Assembly (NCBI GenBank): GCA_030612905.1
Contig: JAUWNA010000068.1
Location: forward strand, 1-8,367
Length of the DNA: 8,367 bases
Direction of reading: 5' to 3'
From: Promethearchaeota archaeon
Lineage (GTDB): Archaea > Asgardarchaeota > Lokiarchaeia > Sigyniarchaeales > SOKP01
The translations under genes were made by a program, and so were the position numbers. Under the pieces are notes generated by a model, which saw nothing but the letters and a program-made list of their open reading frames with translations, did not search any database and had not been told where the DNA came from. This document shows positions 1 through 6,157 of this stretch, in pieces (position 1 is the first letter of the stretch; the number at the start of each line of letters is the position of its first letter).

Positions 1-1679
1 TAGCTTTTGTTTTTCAAGGAGAAACCAAGGTTTCGAAGCAGATTACTTATGCAGAACTTAATAAAGTAGTTGCACGCTTAGCAAAATCTCTCAAGGAAAT
101 GGGTGTTAAAGTAGGTGATCGAGTTGTTTCCTACATTCCAAACTTGATTGAAACCCCTATCGCCATGTTAGCTGCTACTGCCATTGGAGCAACTTGGGCT
201 TCATGTGGCGCAGAATTACAACCGAACGCAGTAATCGATCGTTTTGGACAAATTGAGCCAAAAGTTCTCTTTACTGTTGATGGATATTTCTATAGGGACA
301 AAGAATTTAATATCACTGAGAATGCTAAAACTGTGGTTGAAGCTATTCCTTCGATAGAAAAGGTAGTGGTGGCGTCTTATATCACTGATGGAAAGCCTGA
401 GATAAGCCACATTCCAAATGCAGTACACTGGGATGAGTTTCTTTCAAAGGAGGAAGATCCTGGTCTTGAATTTGAACAATTACCTTTTGACCATCCTCTA
501 TACGTGATGTTTTCATCAGGAACGACGGGGAAGCCTAAGTGTATGGTTCAAGGCGCTGGTGGTGTATTGATCAATCATTTAAAAGAATTAATCTTATCTA
601 CTGATGTAAAAAGAAGCGATGTCATTAATTATATTACAGCTCCTTCTTGGATGATGTGGAACTGGCTTATCAGTGCCTTAGCCACGGGTGCAACAATATT
701 CTTGTATGATGGCAATCCGCTATATCCAGAACCATTAAGGTTTTTTGAACTAATAGAAAAACACAAGGTAACTATATTTGGTACTAGTGCTGCCTATATT
801 CATTACCTAATGGGACTTGGTGTAAAACCCGCTGAGAAATATGACCTAAGCGCATTAAGAGAGATCTCACAAACCGCATCTACATTATCTCCTGAAGGTT
901 TTGAATACGTCTATCGAGAGATTAAAAAAGATCTCTTTTTCAATTCAATCAGTGGCGGAACAGATATTAACGGTTGTTTTGCTGGAGCGATACCTATTTT
1001 ACCGGTATATTCTGGAGAATTGCAAGGGCGTGCTTTAGCGATGAAAGTAGAATCGTATTCAGAGAAAGCTGAACCTATTGAAGATTTACAGGCCGAACTT
1101 GTTTGTGAAGCTCCCGTACCTTCGATGCCAATCTATTTTTGGGGCGATGACGATAACATGACAAAATATAAAGCTGCCTATTTTGACTACTATAAAGACG
1201 TAGGAAAGATGGTTTGGAGACATGGCGATTATATAGTTATTCATAGCGATACAGGTGGTATCACCTTCTGGGGTCGATCGGACGCAGTTTTAAAACCTTC
1301 TGGAGTACGAATTGGGACTGCAGAAATCTATAATGTTGTAGAACAATTACCTGAGATCGCTGATAGCCTTGTAATTGGTCAAAAATGGGAAGGAGATGTA
1401 CGGATTATAATGTTTGTGCTATTAAATGAAGGATACGAATTAACCGATGATTTACAAGCAAAAATAAGGCAAACTTTACGAGGAAAAACCTCCCCAAGGC
1501 ATGTTCCAAAATTAATCTTTCAAGCACCCGAAGATGGCATCCCTTACACTTTCAGCAACAAAAAAGTCGAAATTGCTGTGACAAAGATCATTCACGGTAT
1601 GGAAGTGGCCAACCGGAGCGCATTAAGGAATCCCACCTCCTTAGATTACTACATAGAAATGAAAGATAAGCTTCAATAA
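1..1679 (+). CDS. Acetoacetyl-CoA synthetase (5'-partial)
   Basis: ANL-superfamily ligase that activates acetoacetate to acetoacetyl-CoA with ATP and CoA in the cytoplasm. The frame is open from base 3, so the gene starts before the window; the ATG at 99 lies inside the domain and is not the start. About 558 residues are present, against roughly 650 in the family, so about 90-100 N-terminal residues are missing. Visible motifs are the ATP-binding loop SSGTTGKPK (513-539), the family-typical MMWNWLISALATGA stretch, the adenylate motif SGGTD (951-965), HGD (1221-1229), WGRSD (1269-1283) and the C-terminal YTFSNKKVE. The first lysine of that last motif (codon 1560-1562) aligns with the catalytic lysine of acetyl-CoA synthetases. 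The C-terminal tail (NPTSLDYYIEMKDKLQ) favours acetoacetyl- over acetyl-CoA synthetase. Propionyl or another short acyl substrate is a less likely alternative. Confidence 0.9.
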   Translation, partial: AFVFQGETKVSKQITYAELNKVVARLAKSLKEMGVKVGDRVVSYIPNLIETPIAMLAATAIGATWASCGAELQPNAVIDRFGQIEPKVLFTVDGYFYRDKEFNITENAKTVVEAIPSIEKVVVASYITDGKPEISHIPNAVHWDEFLSKEEDPGLEFEQLPFDHPLYVMFSSGTTGKPKCMVQGAGGVLINHLKELILSTDVKRSDVINYITAPSWMMWNWLISALATGATIFLYDGNPLYPEPLRFFELIEKHKVTIFGTSAAYIHYLMGLGVKPAEKYDLSALREISQTASTLSPEGFEYVYREIKKDLFFNSISGGTDINGCFAGAIPILPVYSGELQGRALAMKVESYSEKAEPIEDLQAELVCEAPVPSMPIYFWGDDDNMTKYKAAYFDYYKDVGKMVWRHGDYIVIHSDTGGITFWGRSDAVLKPSGVRIGTAEIYNVVEQLPEIADSLVIGQKWEGDVRIIMFVLLNEGYELTDDLQAKIRQTLRGKTSPRHVPKLIFQAPEDGIPYTFSNKKVEIAVTKIIHGMEVANRSALRNPTSLDYYIEMKDKLQ

Positions 1680-1684
1680 TTAAA

Positions 1685-1695
1685 TTTTTTCTTTT
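1685..1695 (+). terminator. T-rich terminator after acetoacetyl-CoA synthetase
   Basis: A run of T6-C-T4 begins six bases after the stop codon. Archaeal transcription commonly ends at such T-tracts without a hairpin, and I see no stem here. The assignment rests on position and composition alone. Confidence 0.35.
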
Positions 1696-1760
1696 ATAGA
1701 TGAATAAAGAGATGAGATAGAGTTTTACTCAAAATTTATTGATTTTAAAATTTGTTATTT

Positions 1761-1895
1761 CTAAATTCCAGTTAAATATAGAACAATAAACTGAATTAAT
1801 TCAATAATCCCCTTACCTTTTTCGCTTAATTCATACAAAACTTTAGGAGGCCGACCATCTTGGACCGTTCGTGTAATTAACTTAAGCTCCTCAAG
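1761..1895 (-). pseudogene. HxlR-type winged-helix regulator, C-terminal remnant
   Basis: Reading the minus strand from 1895 gives 44 codons and a TAG. The translation contains LEELKLITRTVQDGRPP followed by KVLYELSEKGKGIIELIQ. This is the hallmark end of the HxlR family: recognition-helix end, the wing with a DGRPP-like turn, then YELTEKG. The whole N-terminal half of the helix-turn-helix is missing; in-frame TAA and TAG lie directly upstream (1896-1904) and the end of the oxidoreductase gene lies at 1930. The final residues (FIVLYLTGI) do not look like family sequence. HxlR proteins, including quinone-sensing members such as YodB and QorR, often sit next to the oxidoreductase genes they control, so this may be the lost regulator of the adjacent MDR operon. 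The family match is strong for so short a piece; the former role is an inference. Confidence 0.7.
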
Positions 1896-1929
1896 TTAGT
1901 ACTAGAAAATATAGTCTATTTTTATTATT

Positions 1930-2937
1930 TTACCTTACTATATTTATTACTACATGTCCCTTTTTGTCTCCTGTCTCAACATACTTATGGGCCTCGGCAG
2001 TCTGCTCCAACGGAAAGGTTCTATCTATGACCGATTTTATCTTTCCTGCTTCGATAAGCTCTTTAATGAAGAGTAAATCTTCAGTCTTTGGGTATGTTGC
2101 CCCAGATATAACTTTCTTACTGTTTTTCTTTGAAATCCTTCTCCCTCGAATTATTTTTGACAGCCCAGGGTTAGCTATAAGAAAGCATCCGTTTTCATTA
2201 AGCGAACTTATACTATCTGAAAACGAACTCTTACTTACCACGTCAAGAATAAAATCATAGGTCTTACCACTTTTGGTGAAATCTTCTTGGGTGTAATCAA
2301 TGACATGGTCTGCACCAATTGAGCACAGCATCTCCAATTTCTCCGTGCTTTCCACAGCAGTCACTTCAGCACCAAAGTACTTAGCAAGCTGTACCGCATA
2401 TGTACCTATAGTTCCACCCGCACCATTAATCAGAACCTTTTGTCCGCTCTGGATATTTCCTTTCCTAAGAAAATTCAATGCTTCAAGTCCCCCAACAGGA
2501 ACGGGGGCGGCTTCCTCATGGGATATATTAGCCGGTTTTATTGCTACCTGACTATTAGCCGACTTATCTCCTTCTTTAGGTTCTTCAGGCAAACATATAT
2601 ACTCCGCACAAGTACCCATACCAATAAAACCAGTAGCTGCAAAAACTTGGTCGCCTATCTTAAATAGTTTTACATCTTTACCGACTGATTCAATTTCTCC
2701 GGATAACTCCATCCCTAGTACAGTTATTCTCTTTGGTTTTTTGATACCAATATGTAGTCGCATGAGGAGCCGGTACAAGAATGACAATTTGAGACATCGC
2801 TGTTCACAGTCCCCTGATGTTACTGTTGTCGCATGTATTTTTACAAGTATTTCGTTGTCCTGGGGAGTAGGTTTTTCTATCTCTTTGAGCTGAAGAACAT
2901 CCGGAGGTCCGTATTTCGTCCATACAATCGCTTTCAT
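1930..2937 (-). CDS. Zinc-free MDR oxidoreductase (quinone oxidoreductase-like), copy 2
   Basis: Medium-chain dehydrogenase/reductase of 335 residues, predicted to be an NAD(P)H-dependent reductase of quinones or activated alkenes/carbonyls. The N-terminal GroES-like domain covers about residues 1-140 (EILVKIHATTVTSGD, then GMELSGEIESVGKDV at about 75-89). The nucleotide-binding Rossmann domain follows, with GAGGTIG at 172-178, AVQLAKYFGAEV and GADHVIDY at 208-215. The structural-zinc cysteine cluster and the usual catalytic-zinc ligands are absent, as in the zinc-free quinone oxidoreductase branch. It is closely related to the upstream gene over its whole length but carries an extra basic insert near 262-276 (IIRGRRISKKNSKK). 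It starts eight bases after that gene's stop, so the two are probably cotranscribed. AGGGAT just before the ATG is a weak ribosome site. The substrate cannot be named. Confidence 0.88.
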   Translation of the reverse strand: MKAIVWTKYGPPDVLQLKEIEKPTPQDNEILVKIHATTVTSGDCEQRCLKLSFLYRLLMRLHIGIKKPKRITVLGMELSGEIESVGKDVKLFKIGDQVFAATGFIGMGTCAEYICLPEEPKEGDKSANSQVAIKPANISHEEAAPVPVGGLEALNFLRKGNIQSGQKVLINGAGGTIGTYAVQLAKYFGAEVTAVESTEKLEMLCSIGADHVIDYTQEDFTKSGKTYDFILDVVSKSSFSDSISSLNENGCFLIANPGLSKIIRGRRISKKNSKKVISGATYPKTEDLLFIKELIEAGKIKSVIDRTFPLEQTAEAHKYVETGDKKGHVVINIVR

Positions 2938-2945
2938 AAGGATCC

Positions 2946-3896
2946 CTACAGGGTTATTACAACATTTCCTTTTTTGTGTCCTTTATCGACATATTTGTGA
3001 GCTTCAACAATTTCTTCTAAAGGATAAGTTCTATCTATGGCCGATTTAAGCTTTCCCGCTTCAATAACTTCTTTAAGAAAAAGGAGATCTTCAACTTTTA
3101 AAGCTTTTCCATTACCCGAATCTTTATTAACACTAAGATAGATTCCTCCCTTCTTTAATGCCTTCTTAGCTTTTGAAGACGGAAACTTGGATACTGCATC
3201 AAAAACAACATCATAGGTCTCACCGCTTGCGGTAAAATCCTCTTTTGTGTAATCAATTACCTTATCGGCTCCTAGAGATTTTACCATTTCTAAATTAGTG
3301 GTGCTACAAACCCCGGTAACCTCTGCCCCAAAGTATTTGGCAAGCTGGACTGAAAATGTACCTACACTTCCCGAGGCTCCATAGATAAGGACTTTTTGTC
3401 CGCTCTGGATATTTGCCTGTCTAAGCGTAATTAACGCGGTTATTCCCCCTCCAGTAACGGGTGCAGCTTCTTCAAGGGTCATGTTGGTCGGTTTTAGTGC
3501 TACCATCCCTTCTTTTGCCACCTTTCCTTTTTCAGTTTCTTCAGGTATACATTTGTACTCGGCATAACCACCATAACCAAAACCAGGAAAGGCAAAAACT
3601 TGATCACCTATTTTAAATTTTTTTACGTCTTTACCTACTGCTTCAACTTCTCCCGCTAACTCAAGCCCTAGTATTTTAACTTTTTTTGGTCCTCTGAGAC
3701 CAAACGCCAATCGCGCAAAAAATGTTACTAAGGGATTGAATCTTTTAAACCCATCTCGAAATGTTATGTCCCCTTTCGTCACTGTTGTTGAATGAATTTT
3801 CACGAGTATTTCGTTGTCCTTTGGAATTGGTTTTTCCACCTCTTTCAGCTGAAGAACCTCAGGAGGACCATATCTTTCATATACAATTGCTTTCAT
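2946..3896 (-). CDS. Zinc-free MDR oxidoreductase (quinone oxidoreductase-like), copy 1
   Basis: First gene of the two-gene minus-strand operon, 316 residues, a normal length for quinone oxidoreductase-like MDR proteins. The GroES-like half has EILVKIHSTTVTKGD at 29-43 and LGLELAGEVEAVGKDV at about 76-91. The Rossmann half has GASGSVG at 173-179, then SVQLAKYFGAEV and GADKVIDY. No zinc-ligand cysteine set is visible. Long stretches match its neighbour nearly word for word (YGPP-VLQLKE-EKP, NIQSGQKVLI, AKYFGAEVT), so the pair arose by tandem duplication. The later divergence in the substrate region (residues 45-70 and 235-265) suggests different substrates. The start ATG has the purine-rich AGAGAAGAAAA shortly upstream. 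The likely cofactor is NADPH or NADH; physiological substrate unknown. Confidence 0.88.
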   Translation of the reverse strand: MKAIVYERYGPPEVLQLKEVEKPIPKDNEILVKIHSTTVTKGDITFRDGFKRFNPLVTFFARLAFGLRGPKKVKILGLELAGEVEAVGKDVKKFKIGDQVFAFPGFGYGGYAEYKCIPEETEKGKVAKEGMVALKPTNMTLEEAAPVTGGGITALITLRQANIQSGQKVLIYGASGSVGTFSVQLAKYFGAEVTGVCSTTNLEMVKSLGADKVIDYTKEDFTASGETYDVVFDAVSKFPSSKAKKALKKGGIYLSVNKDSGNGKALKVEDLLFLKEVIEAGKLKSAIDRTYPLEEIVEAHKYVDKGHKKGNVVITL

Positions 3897-4004
3897 AAGT
3901 TTTCTTCTCTAATTTTAGTTATTAATTTGTATTAGTTGTTGTTGTTTTTCTGAAATATCATGTCGTTAAAAATTTTATGACTATGTTTAATAAATTAAAT
4001 ATGA

Positions 4005-4139
4005 TATACAATTAGCAACTAAAAAGTTGAAATGGTATTCACAAAAATTAGCCACGGCATGCCTGTTGCGAATCGTGGGGCGCTCCGGAATCCTACTTCC
4101 TTAGATTTCTACATTGAGATGAAGGATAAGCTTCAATAA
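4005..4139 (+). pseudogene. Acetoacetyl-CoA synthetase C-terminal remnant (second copy)
   Basis: This stretch aligns without any gap to the last 45 codons (stop included) of the acetoacetyl-CoA synthetase at 1545-1679. Of 44 sense positions, 35 encode the same residue, ending in the identical NPTSLDFYIEMKDKLQ-stop (Y to F once). The codon at 4020-4022 is TAA where the intact gene has AAA for the presumed catalytic lysine. Upstream of about 4005 the match fades into AT-rich sequence, so the remaining roughly 600 codons are gone. Many codons differ only at silent positions (for example TTA/CTC, CCC/CCT, GAA/GAG). This means the source copy stayed under protein-level selection long after duplication or came from a relative, and decayed later. 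The piece is also richer in G+C than its surroundings. It cannot make a functional enzyme. Confidence 0.9.
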
Positions 4140-4162
4140 TTTTTTTTTTCATTTTTTTTTTT
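4140..4162 (+). terminator. Double T-tract after the synthetase remnant
   Basis: Ten T, then CA, then eleven T follow directly on the remnant's stop codon. This is the form of an archaeal intrinsic terminator and is probably the relic of the lost gene's own terminator. It may still block plus-strand read-through into the TA pair. No stem-loop is visible. Confidence 0.4.
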
Positions 4163-4232
4163 AATAATAGAAAAGAAATTAAGTCTAATAAGTAAAAAAT
4201 ATAAGACTCTTTAACCATAAGTATATTGAATT

Positions 4233-4247
4233 ACTTAAAAATTTAAA
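4233..4247 (+). promoter_or_regulatory. Candidate TATA-like box of the TA operon
   Basis: CTTAAAAATTTAAAA lies about 15-28 bases before the antitoxin ATG. No Shine-Dalgarno site follows, so a short-leader or leaderless mRNA would fit. In DNA this AT-rich such a match can easily arise by chance. Confidence 0.25.
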
Positions 4248-4260
4248 AATGTAGTGAATA

Positions 4261-4455
4261 ATGACTTTAAAACCTATCAAAGAAGAAATAATTAATCTTA
4301 TACAAGAGTTACCTGATGATGCAACATTGGAGGATATTCAATATCATCTATTTGTAAAACAAAAGCTCTTAAGAGCTGAGGAACAAATAAAAGAAGGAAA
4401 AACTATTCCCCATGAAGAAGTCATGGAAAAGGCTAGGACGAAATGGTTCAAATAG
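4261..4455 (+). CDS. Small antitoxin of a ParE/RelE-type TA module
   Basis: A 64-residue acidic and helical protein placed directly before a ParE/RelE-like toxin and overlapping it by 13 bases, the standard antitoxin-first layout with translational coupling. The N-terminal part (KEEIINLIQELPDDATLEDIQYHL) matches the style of small archaeal and bacterial antitoxins in which ELPDDAT-x-EDI precedes a helix. The C-terminal part (RAEEQIKEGKTIPHEEVMEKA) looks like the toxin-wrapping helices; GKTIPHEE resembles the 'G-x-x-x-x-HEE' piece common in this group. It should neutralise the toxin by binding it and may repress its own promoter, although no clear DNA-binding fold is recognisable at this length. 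The ATG at 4261 is the first in frame and lacks a ribosome site. Confidence 0.75.
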   Translation: MTLKPIKEEIINLIQELPDDATLEDIQYHLFVKQKLLRAEEQIKEGKTIPHEEVMEKARTKWFK

Positions 4456-4697
4456 AATGGTCTGAAGAATCTGAAGAAGATTTAGACAATATACTTTCAT
4501 ATCTTTCAAAAAGCTCCTCTCAATATGCCAACTCTTTTTTTGAACGCGTTCATGAAGCTGTAGAATTTATTAAACAATTTCCTAAAATTGGTCGTAAAGT
4601 TCCGGAATCTAAGAATCCAAGCGATAGGGAATTAATTATTCAAAAATATAGACTAATTTATAGGTTTTTAGAGGAAGAGAATAGAATACTAAATTGA
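4443..4697 (+). CDS. ParE/RelE-family toxin, C-terminally short
   Basis: An 84-residue protein of the ParE/RelE fold. It shows the order typical of the family: first strand (VQIEWSEESEEDLDNI), helical hairpin (YLSKSSSQYANSFFERVHEAVEFI), QFPKIGRKVPE, then RELIIQKYRLIYRF. Relatives poison gyrase (ParE) or cut ribosome-bound mRNA (RelE); sequence alone does not say which applies. Family members usually continue about ten residues more into a last strand ending in an 'ILRVxHGSR'-like motif, which carries functional residues. Here the protein stops after EENRILN, and no other frame downstream restores that motif. The toxin may therefore be weakened or dead. It overlaps the antitoxin by 13 bases. 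Confidence 0.8.
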   Translation: MVQIEWSEESEEDLDNILSYLSKSSSQYANSFFERVHEAVEFIKQFPKIGRKVPESKNPSDRELIIQKYRLIYRFLEEENRILN

Positions 4698-4907
4698 AGA
4701 ATTAAATCTTTTCTTTATGTTTACTTTTTATTATTAAATTAAAACTATGAATCTCAAAATCAATAGTTCAGTTTAAAAATTATTTAAAAAAAAAGATAAG
4801 GTTAGATAACAATATCGCAAAAAGAGTTTTTTACTAATTATTATTTAATACTTATGTTAAATTATTACTTTGTTATTACTTTATTAGATTTATACTACTT
4901 CTTTAAA
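4698..4907. other. AT-rich convergent gap without gene
   Basis: This spacer separates the 3' ends of the plus-strand toxin and the minus-strand cold-shock gene. It holds several T- and A-runs (for example about 4707-4733 and 4784-4795) that could end transcription from either side. No coding or structured RNA signal was recognised. Confidence 0.5.
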
Positions 4908-5198
4908 TTAATAGCGATTTCGTCTACCGCCGCCACCGCCACCACCGCGGTTATATGAACCAAACTGTGGGGGAGCTTTCTCGGTTACCACAACATTTGA
5001 AGCTTGTGGTCCTTTCTGACCTTCTGTTACGTCAAACTCAACCTTATCGTTTTCGTTTAGCGTCAAATATTCGTCCTCTCCACCAGATAATGCGGTGTAA
5101 TGAACAAATACGTCGCTTCCTTCTTCAGAGTTTATAAATCCAAAGCCTTTTCGGCTATTAAACCATTTTACTGTTCCTTTTACCAATTTTAAAACCAA
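4908..5198 (-). CDS. Cold-shock domain protein with Gly/Arg tail
   Basis: A 96-residue single-strand nucleic-acid binding protein of the CspA type, likely an RNA chaperone. The domain occupies about residues 5-72: GTVKWFNSRKGFGFI with RNP1 KGFGFI at 17-22, then RNP2 VFVHY at 30-34, and the ending PQASNVVV. Unlike minimal bacterial Csps it has a low-complexity tail, PPQFGSYNR followed by seven glycines and RRNRY, similar in style to RGG-type RNA-binding tails. No in-frame ATG exists between the upstream TAA (5220-5222) and the domain. Translation must begin at TTG (5196-5198, or the alternative TTG at 5184-5186, which gives the usual short lead into the domain). The glycine codons form a GC-rich island in AT-rich DNA. 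Family assignment is very secure; the exact start is not. Confidence 0.92.
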   Translation of the reverse strand: MVLKLVKGTVKWFNSRKGFGFINSEEGSDVFVHYTALSGGEDEYLTLNENDKVEFDVTEGQKGPQASNVVVTEKAPPQFGSYNRGGGGGGGRRNRY

Positions 5199-5276
5199 TT
5201 TTTTTTTGAAAACAATTCTTTATTCTATTCTTAAAGAATTAATTAAATTAACGATCCATGTGTAAATAATTTTTTG

Positions 5277-5330
5277 GTTTTTCTCATTTCTGATTCGTTC
5301 GATTTTTCAATTTCCTATTGTGGTACTAAT
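5277..5330. repeat. Direct repeat, copy A
   Basis: Bases 5277-5321 are identical to 6158-6202 (45 of 45). The match continues to 5330/6211 with only two differing bases (GG here, AA there). The plus strand is T/C-rich and includes CTGATTCGTTCGATT. It lies between the split HEPN gene and the cold-shock gene, about 80 bp before the latter's start. The same orientation in both copies excludes terminal inverted repeats. Confidence 0.95.
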
Positions 5331-5389
5331 CTTCTTATTTAGTAAAAGTAAAACAAATTTCGATATTGGATTTGTTACAAAAAAAATGT

Positions 5390-5572
5390 TCAACCTTTAA
5401 CCTTTAAGAGATATTCATCTATTTCTCTTTTAAACTCGGAATAAATTTCAGAAATATTATTCATAAGTGGTTCTAATTTCTCCTCATCAATAAAAAATCC
5501 ATAAGAATGGGTAAAAAAGTGCCGAAAAACTAAATACTTACCAATTTTATCAACAATTTCTTTCGATGTCAT
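5390..5572 (-). CDS. HEPN (HepT-like) RNase toxin, C-terminal half
   Basis: A 60-residue frame carrying the catalytic part of a HEPN toxin. RHFFTHSYG at residues 17-25 fits the RX4HXY motif (R17, H22, Y24) found in HepT-type RNases. In the MntA/HepT system the tyrosine is the residue AMPylated by the partner MNT protein. Its ATG (5570-5572) overlaps the stop of the preceding half as ATGA. Full-length relatives run continuously from WHKDLL-type sequence into this region, so the two frames were once one gene. Either they are now translated as two coupled pieces that could reassemble, or one base was lost in the gene or in the assembly; an extra A in front of ATGA would restore one frame. It ends in VKG, 59 bp before direct repeat copy A. 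Confidence 0.75.
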   Translation of the reverse strand: MTSKEIVDKIGKYLVFRHFFTHSYGFFIDEEKLEPLMNNISEIYSEFKREIDEYLLKVKG

Positions 5573-5796
5573 AAATCTTTATGCCATGTGGGTGACTCTG
5601 GGATTGGTAAGTTTTGGTGTAAAAGTATTTGTTTTAAAATATTTTCCATACCTGTATAGATATTTTGAAGAAAGGCTCCAATTCCTACAAGAACTACGAG
5701 TTCTTTACTCGGTTTTTTTTTCACTTTTTCCAATTCAATTAAAATATTTTCAATATTTTCATTCTCCGCAAGAATTTTGTCCTTAACATTAGCCAT
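5569..5796 (-). CDS. HEPN (HepT-like) RNase toxin, N-terminal half
   Basis: A 75-residue helical frame: a long first helix (KILAENENIENILIELEKV), then LVVLVGIGAFLQNIYTGMENILKQI, then LPIPESPTWHKDL before TGA. The 'F-x-x-Y-x-G-x-E-x-I' helix followed by a WHK(D/E)L motif is the usual first half of small HEPN proteins paired with an MNT gene. The catalytic RX4HXY motif lies in the next frame. It starts eight bases inside the end of the MNT gene and its stop overlaps the next ATG by ATGA, so three frames form a tightly coupled chain. Alone it would lack the nuclease residues. Family call is good; whether the product is functional is open. Confidence 0.75.
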   Translation of the reverse strand: MANVKDKILAENENIENILIELEKVKKKPSKELVVLVGIGAFLQNIYTGMENILKQILLHQNLPIPESPTWHKDL

Positions 5797-6058
5797 ATAA
5801 TATTAACCCATCTTCCTCTATTAGTTTATTAAATAAACAATCTATACTTATATCAATTACATCTACTGGTTTCGATAAATCCCTGTACAATTCCCAGCAA
5901 AAATCAAAAAATAATTTAGGTGCTATACCTCTTACACCAATATCTATATCTCGCGCATCCTCCCTCTCTTTAGAGGAACCAAAGAGAATAACTTTTTCTA
6001 AGTTGTATTTTCTTGCGTACAATAATATTACTTTTTTATCTTCTTCAGATATCATCAT
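5789..6058 (-). CDS. MNT-type minimal nucleotidyltransferase antitoxin
   Basis: An 89-residue minimal nucleotidyltransferase, the antitoxin partner of HEPN toxins. The active-site strand is VILFGSS (G27, S28), followed by ARDIDIGV with the metal-binding pair D37 and D39. A further acidic strand reads PVDVIDI, with D66 as the probable third carboxylate. The spacing between GS and DxD is eight residues, shorter than the ten of classical MntA, but 'ARDID' members of this size are a familiar subgroup. In characterised pairs the enzyme inactivates the HEPN toxin by adding AMP to its tyrosine. It overlaps the toxin's first half by eight bases. The start may be either of two consecutive ATG codons at 6053-6058. 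Antitoxin activity is inferred from family and position. Confidence 0.87.
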   Translation of the reverse strand: MMISEEDKKVILLYARKYNLEKVILFGSSKEREDARDIDIGVRGIAPKLFFDFCWELYRDLSKPVDVIDISIDCLFNKLIEEDGLILYG

Positions 6059-6157
6059 ATATTATATCTCTTTTAATATTTATTTAGATTTTGGTGTGTA
6101 TTGAAAATTTTTATCTTTTCCGTTAAAACAATATGGGTAGAGATAATTAATTTTTCC

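Noticed and set aside
99..101. ATG as start of the acetoacetyl-CoA synthetase
   Set aside because: The frame stays open to the left edge and encodes family sequence (ITYAELNKVVARLAKSL) before this ATG, so the gene is 5'-partial.
1964..2667. Three plus-strand open frames across MDR copy 2
   Set aside because: All are antisense shadows of the MDR coding sequence, with no domain or ribosome site.
3956..4004. Extension of the synthetase remnant upstream (CATGT...AAAATT resembling the RHVPKLIF region)
   Set aside because: The similarity needs gaps and a frame change and is not clearly above background in AT-rich sequence.
4698..4907. Missing C-terminal strand of the ParE-like toxin in another frame
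   Set aside because: All three plus frames after 4697 were read and none gives an HGSR-like ending, so no simple frameshift was called.
5392..5407. Short tandem repeat AACCTTTAACCTTTAA
   Set aside because: Only two 7-bp units at the end of the HEPN frame; within chance for AT-rich DNA.
5586..5786. Plus-strand 66-codon frame opposite the HEPN gene
   Set aside because: Aromatic-rich shadow frame; the minus strand carries the MNT/HEPN signals.
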